Below are positions 5,183-8,314 of a DNA stretch of 8,314 nt, one piece after another. The stretch lies in assembly GCA_021797415.1 (NCBI GenBank), contig JAJZZT010000490.1, forward strand, positions 1 to 8,314, given 5' to 3'. The first letter of the stretch is position 1; each line of letters starts with the position of its first letter. The position numbers and the translations under genes are program-made. This DNA is from Bacillota bacterium. GTDB taxonomy: Bacteria; Bacillota; Bacilli; Alicyclobacillales; SLC66. Under the pieces are notes generated by a model, which made no database searches, had not been told where the DNA came from, and saw only the letters and a program-made list of their open reading frames with translations.

Positions 5183-6973
5183 ATGACCATAAAGTCGGGC
5201 GGGTCTGGGATCGCCTACAAGTGGATTGCGCTCTCCAACACCACCCTCGGTATGCTGATGGCCACCCTTAACATGTCTAGCCTCATCATCGCCCTGCCAG
5301 CGGTTTTCCGAGGCATTCGTCTCAACCCGCTCGACCCGGCCAATTTCAGCTACCTCTTGTGGATCCTGATGGGCTACATGCTGCTGACGGCCGTCTTGGT
5401 GGTAACCTTCGGCCGCATCGGCGACATATTCGGACGAGTACGGATGTATAACCTGGGGTTTGCGGTCTTCACCCTGGGATCCGTGCTGCTGTCTTTGACC
5501 TGGAGCCGCGGTGGCGCCGGGGCGATAGAATTGATTGGCTTCCGCATGGTACAGGCGATTGGCGGTGCCCTGCTCATGGCCAACTCCGCCGCCATCCTTA
5601 CCGACGCCTTTCCCTCAGCCGAGCGGGGAATGGCCATCGGTATCAACCAGATCGCAGGGCTGGTCGGTCAATTTGTCGGACTGCTGCTGGGCGGAGTGCT
5701 TGCCGCCATCAATTGGCGCGGGGTGTTTCTGATTAACGTTCCGGTCGGCCTCTTCGGAACAGTCTGGGCCTATCTCCAGTTACGAGAACTCGGTGAGCGG
5801 CACCAGGCCCACATCGACTGGTGGGGCAACCTAACCTTCGCCGCTGGCCTAACCCTTCTTCTGGTCGGGATCACATACGGAATTAAACCGTACGGGCACT
5901 CTGCCATGGGATGGCAAAACCCGTTCGTGATCATGATGATGGCGGGAGGAAGCGGAATCCTCATCCTGTTCGGGTTCATTGAGGCGCGCGTTCGGGAACC
6001 GATGTTCACCCTTGGCCTGTTTCGGATCCGCGCCTTCACCCTCGGCAATGTGGCCGGTCTCGTCTCCTCCATTGGGCGGGGTGGTCTGCAGTTCATGCTG
6101 ATCATGTGGCTGCAAGGAATCTGGCTGCCCATCCATGGCTACAACTTTGTGCAGACACCGCTGTGGGCGGGGATCTACATGCTCCCGCTCACAGCCGGAT
6201 TCATCATCGCGGGACCGGCGTCGGGCTGGCTTTCGGATCGCTATGGCGCGCGCCCCTTTGCCACCGGCGGCATGATTCTCGCCGCGGGCACCTTCGCCCT
6301 CCTGATGAGTCTCCCTGTCGATTTCTCCTATCTGCCGTTTGCGACGGTTCTGTTCTTCAATGGGGTGGCCTTCGGCTTGTTTTCGGCGCCCAATACCACC
6401 GGGATCATGAATAGCGTACCCGCCAGGCATCGGGGCGCCGCCTCGGGTATGCGCAGCACCTTCCAGAACACTGGCATGCCGCTTTCTATCGGGATTTTCT
6501 TTTCCCTTATGATTGTGGGGCTGTCCTCAACGGTGCCGTCCGCCATGTTCGGGGGTCTGACCCGAAGCGGATTGCCGGCGACCATAGCCGGTCCTCTGTC
6601 CCGCCTTCCACCCGTAAGCTACCTGTTCGCCGCCTTTCTTGGATACAATCCGTTGGCGACTCTCTTGGGTCCCAAGGTGCTTTCGGCTCTGCCGGCCGTT
6701 GATGCCGCCCGCCTTACCGGACGCGAGTTCTTCCCCTCTCTGATTGCGGGGCCCTTTAAACATGGCCTGGTCATGGTGCTGGCCTTTGCCGCCGTCATGA
6801 GCCTCATTGCGGCCGGAGCCTCCTGGCTACGCGGGGGGAGATTCGTCTACCAGGACAGGGCGGAACTCACGCATTCTACTGCGGAACTTGACGAATGTAT
6901 GCCTGTCTCCGAAACGGACGGCGGGTGGGTTGAAAGCGAGACCCGACACACCAGCAGGAGCAAGAGGCAATGA
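5183..6973 (+). CDS. MFS exporter, DHA2 (EmrB/QacA-like) 14-helix drug/proton antiporter family
   Basis: This 596-residue inner-membrane exporter probably expels a toxic or lipophilic compound using the proton gradient. Family marks in order: TM1 ending LNMSSLIIALPAVF (29-42), motif A GRIGDIFGRVRM (77-88), the arginine helix FRMVQAIGGALLMANSAAI (120-138), motif C region GLVGQFVGLLLGG (159-171), WRGVFLINVPVG (178-189), a second motif-A-like loop GWLSDRYGARPF (348-359) and a long loop before the last helix (about 450-525). The tail after 550 is charged and cytosolic. Two hallmark residues differ: TM1 has LN where DHA2 proteins usually have LD, and motif C lacks its usual GP proline. GGAGGAGG lies upstream of the ATG, 7 nt from it. 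The substrate is not deducible; the MarR and hydrolase neighbours suggest a detoxification cassette. Confidence 0.94.
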   Translation: MTIKSGGSGIAYKWIALSNTTLGMLMATLNMSSLIIALPAVFRGIRLNPLDPANFSYLLWILMGYMLLTAVLVVTFGRIGDIFGRVRMYNLGFAVFTLGSVLLSLTWSRGGAGAIELIGFRMVQAIGGALLMANSAAILTDAFPSAERGMAIGINQIAGLVGQFVGLLLGGVLAAINWRGVFLINVPVGLFGTVWAYLQLRELGERHQAHIDWWGNLTFAAGLTLLLVGITYGIKPYGHSAMGWQNPFVIMMMAGGSGILILFGFIEARVREPMFTLGLFRIRAFTLGNVAGLVSSIGRGGLQFMLIMWLQGIWLPIHGYNFVQTPLWAGIYMLPLTAGFIIAGPASGWLSDRYGARPFATGGMILAAGTFALLMSLPVDFSYLPFATVLFFNGVAFGLFSAPNTTGIMNSVPARHRGAASGMRSTFQNTGMPLSIGIFFSLMIVGLSSTVPSAMFGGLTRSGLPATIAGPLSRLPPVSYLFAAFLGYNPLATLLGPKVLSALPAVDAARLTGREFFPSLIAGPFKHGLVMVLAFAAVMSLIAAGASWLRGGRFVYQDRAELTHSTAELDECMPVSETDGGWVESETRHTSRSKRQ

Positions 6974-7000
6974 GCCTTGCTTTCACCTAAGACGCGGTGG

Positions 7001-7033
7001 GCAGGATTCCTCAGGAATACCTGCTGTCCTGCC
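7001..7033 (+). other. Stem-loop in the exporter-hydrolase gap
   Basis: GCAGG (7001-7005) and CCTGC (7020-7024) continue inward as ATTCC/GGAAT around a 3-nt loop, with one bulged A at 7019. An alternative 7-bp pairing uses GGCAGGA (7000-7006) with TCCTGCC (7027-7033). A second weaker stem, GCGGC/GCCGC (7052-7056 and 7071-7075), lies shortly before the hydrolase ribosome-binding site. No T-run follows, so read-through is expected; tuning of hydrolase expression or mRNA processing is inferred. Confidence 0.55.
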
Positions 7034-7103
7034 AATTCTACCGACCGGGATGCGGCCTTTTCTTTCGGAAGCCGCCCTGTATCTGAAGAGAGGAGTTCCC
7101 ATC

Positions 7104-7892
7104 ATGCATGAAGAGATGATCACGTTTCCTGCCGGCGCCCGCACCCTTGAAGGGTACATTGTCTTTCCGGACGCGGTCGAACGCCGTCCAGCTGTTATTG
7201 TGGTGCACGAAATCTGGGGGCTTGACGACCAGATCAAAGGGGTGGCCCGCCGTTTTGCAGAGCAGGGGTACGTTGCCCTTGCTCCCGACCTCTACACCGG
7301 AGAATGGCGCGAGGCGATGCGTCCGGATAACATCATGGCCGGGATGACGTTTCTTCGCCAAGCCCCACCTGAAGTCCAGCGCGACCCGGCGCGCATGGAA
7401 GAGGCACTGGCCTCCCAGACTCCCGAGGAACAACGTGCTCTGCGCACGCTCATGCGCATCATGACACAGGGTCAGCGTGCCGCCTTCGCGGCTGAACTGG
7501 CGCAGGCCGTCGCCTATCTCCGCCGGCGTCCGGAAGTCGATCACGACCGCATCGCTGACCTCGGCTTCTGCATGGGGGGTGGCATCGCAATCCACATGGC
7601 CACGCTCGTCCCTGAACTTTGGAAGGCGGTTATCTTCTACGGAGACAATCCACCTCTGGACCGCGTTCCCAATATCCAGGCCCGCGTATTGGGCCTGTAC
7701 GGCGGAAAGGACCGCCGAATCACCGACCTCGTGCCCGAATTTCAGCGCGCCATGGAAGATGAAGGTAAATTATTTACCTACAAGGTTTATGCAGGCGCTC
7801 CGCATGCCTTCTTCAACGAGACGCGCCCTATGTACGACCGCGAAGCTGCCCAGGATGCCTGGGAAGAAGTCCTCCAATTTCTTGAGTCTTGA
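7104..7892 (+). CDS. Dienelactone hydrolase family protein (alpha/beta hydrolase)
   Basis: This 262-residue cytoplasmic hydrolase belongs to the dienelactone (carboxymethylenebutenolidase) family, which opens lactones or cleaves activated esters with a cysteine nucleophile. All active-site elements are present: E36 in VVHEIWGLDDQIKG, nucleophile C156 in GFCMGGG, D203 in YGGKDRRIT and H234 in AGAPHAFFNE. The spacing fits the family, but residues about 66-130 form a helical, charged insertion (PDNIMAGMTFLRQ through QGQRAAFAAEL) that makes it longer than the classic enzyme of about 236 residues. The start is ATG 7104, with AGGAG 8 nt upstream; the open frame extends upstream but overlaps the exporter. 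It lies 130 bp after the exporter and is probably in the same operon. True chlorocatechol degradation is unlikely, since no ring-cleavage genes are nearby; broad lactone/ester detoxification fits better. Confidence 0.93.
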   Translation: MHEEMITFPAGARTLEGYIVFPDAVERRPAVIVVHEIWGLDDQIKGVARRFAEQGYVALAPDLYTGEWREAMRPDNIMAGMTFLRQAPPEVQRDPARMEEALASQTPEEQRALRTLMRIMTQGQRAAFAAELAQAVAYLRRRPEVDHDRIADLGFCMGGGIAIHMATLVPELWKAVIFYGDNPPLDRVPNIQARVLGLYGGKDRRITDLVPEFQRAMEDEGKLFTYKVYAGAPHAFFNETRPMYDREAAQDAWEEVLQFLES

Positions 7893-8314
7893 TTCTTGTG
7901 GACTGGTGTGCGGGAACCTGTCGGTTTGTGCCGCCGGCAGGACCGCCGCCACAAGCCACGTGGTGGCGGATCGAATGATGCGTAACGCACCCATGGTCGG
8001 TCTGCACCGTAATCATTCGCGCCGCTATGGGAAAGGGCGGGTGCGCGTAAACCTGGACAGGAACCGCGGAGAAGTTGGACTCCCGGGAGCAGCGCATTCA
8101 TTTGCGCGTAGAGTGGCGGACGATCCAGATCCCTGTGGCCGGGCTGGTGGAGGATGGCCATTGAAAGTACGACGAAGTATCGTATATCCTAGATTCCCGC
8201 TGAAATTTATACCTACGGACGCCGCGCTCCACAATATGTAATAAGAGAGATATATACGCTCCACTTTCGTCGGTCTGGGGCGTATTGCACCCCGTTATAC
8301 GCGATATCGAGCCG
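7893..8314. other. Gene-free right end of the window
   Basis: I can support no gene in these 422 bp: frames are short, lack ribosome-binding sites and show no known domain. Besides the hairpin at 7943-7969 there is a TTGAAA (8161-8166) and TATATC (8183-8188) pair, 16 nt apart, with a TACGA/TCGTA inverted repeat (8168-8172, 8180-8184) in its spacer. This is a possible but unproven plus-strand promoter for a gene beyond the window. The last 60 bp are AT-richer and carry ATACGC/GCGTAT/ATACGC repeats and a CGATATCG palindrome (8302-8309). Confidence 0.55.
7943..7969 (+). terminator. Strong GC-rich hairpin after the hydrolase gene, possible operon end
   Basis: CCGCCGCCAC (7943-7952) pairs with GTGGTGGCGG (7960-7969) over 10 positions, with a 7-nt loop, starting 50 nt past the stop. 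One pair is G-U, which works only in plus-strand RNA and therefore fits a transcript from this operon. There is no T-run after it, so it is not a canonical intrinsic terminator; it may be a Rho-aided terminator or 3' stabiliser. A smaller palindrome TGCCGCCGGCA precedes it (7929-7939). Confidence 0.5.

Noticed and set aside
8058..8163. Short plus-strand frame reading about RIHLRVEWRTIQIPVAGL
   Set aside because: It looks protein-like but is only about 35 codons between stops with no start or ribosome-binding site; I could not link it to a family.
7477..8241. 254-codon plus-strand frame overlapping the hydrolase in another frame
   Set aside because: More than half lies inside the hydrolase in a shifted frame, and the remainder beyond 7892 has no recognisable sequence or start signal.

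Overview
The window reads as chromosomal DNA of a Gram-positive, moderately GC-rich bacterium. Purine-rich ribosome-binding sites (GGAGGT, GGAGGAGG, GGGAGG) sit 7-8 nt before the starts. There are sigma-A-like promoters, an extracytoplasmic-function (ECF) sigma-type promoter of the Bacillus kind, and exported proteins with no cysteine. My best guess is a Bacillota member such as an Alicyclobacillus-like or Sulfobacillus-like acidophile. This is inference from style; no marker gene is present.

Left part, all on the minus strand (read right to left). A 737-residue exported protein of unknown function (4350-2137) has its own ECF-type promoter. It is followed by about 450 bp of gene-free DNA. That gap carries a three-copy 16-bp tandem repeat and, at its far end, a near-consensus sigma-A promoter flanked by two LacI/GalR-type operators. 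The promoter drives a family-1 sugar-binding protein of an ABC importer (1680-370). A long hairpin then separates it from the start of a MalF/UgpA-type permease (234-1), which runs off the window. The layout is a classic sugar-repressible uptake operon: binding protein, mRNA hairpin, permease.

Right part, plus strand. A divergent intergenic region (4351-4699) carries the ECF promoter for the left gene and, for the right-hand operon, a promoter with a MarR-type palindrome in its spacer. The operon encodes a MarR-family repressor (4700-5155), a DHA2-type 14-helix MFS exporter (5183-6973) and a dienelactone-hydrolase-family enzyme with an intact Glu/Cys/Asp/His active site (7104-7892). The likely logic is that a small, probably lipophilic or aromatic/lactone-type molecule is sensed by MarR and then exported and hydrolysed. 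The last about 420 bp hold strong inverted repeats but no gene I can support.

I did not find a clearly new multi-gene system. The most interesting items are the duplicated-module exported protein under an ECF promoter, the double-operator sugar promoter with a 34-bp palindrome, and the MarR-exporter-hydrolase cassette whose exporter lacks two hallmark DHA2 residues.
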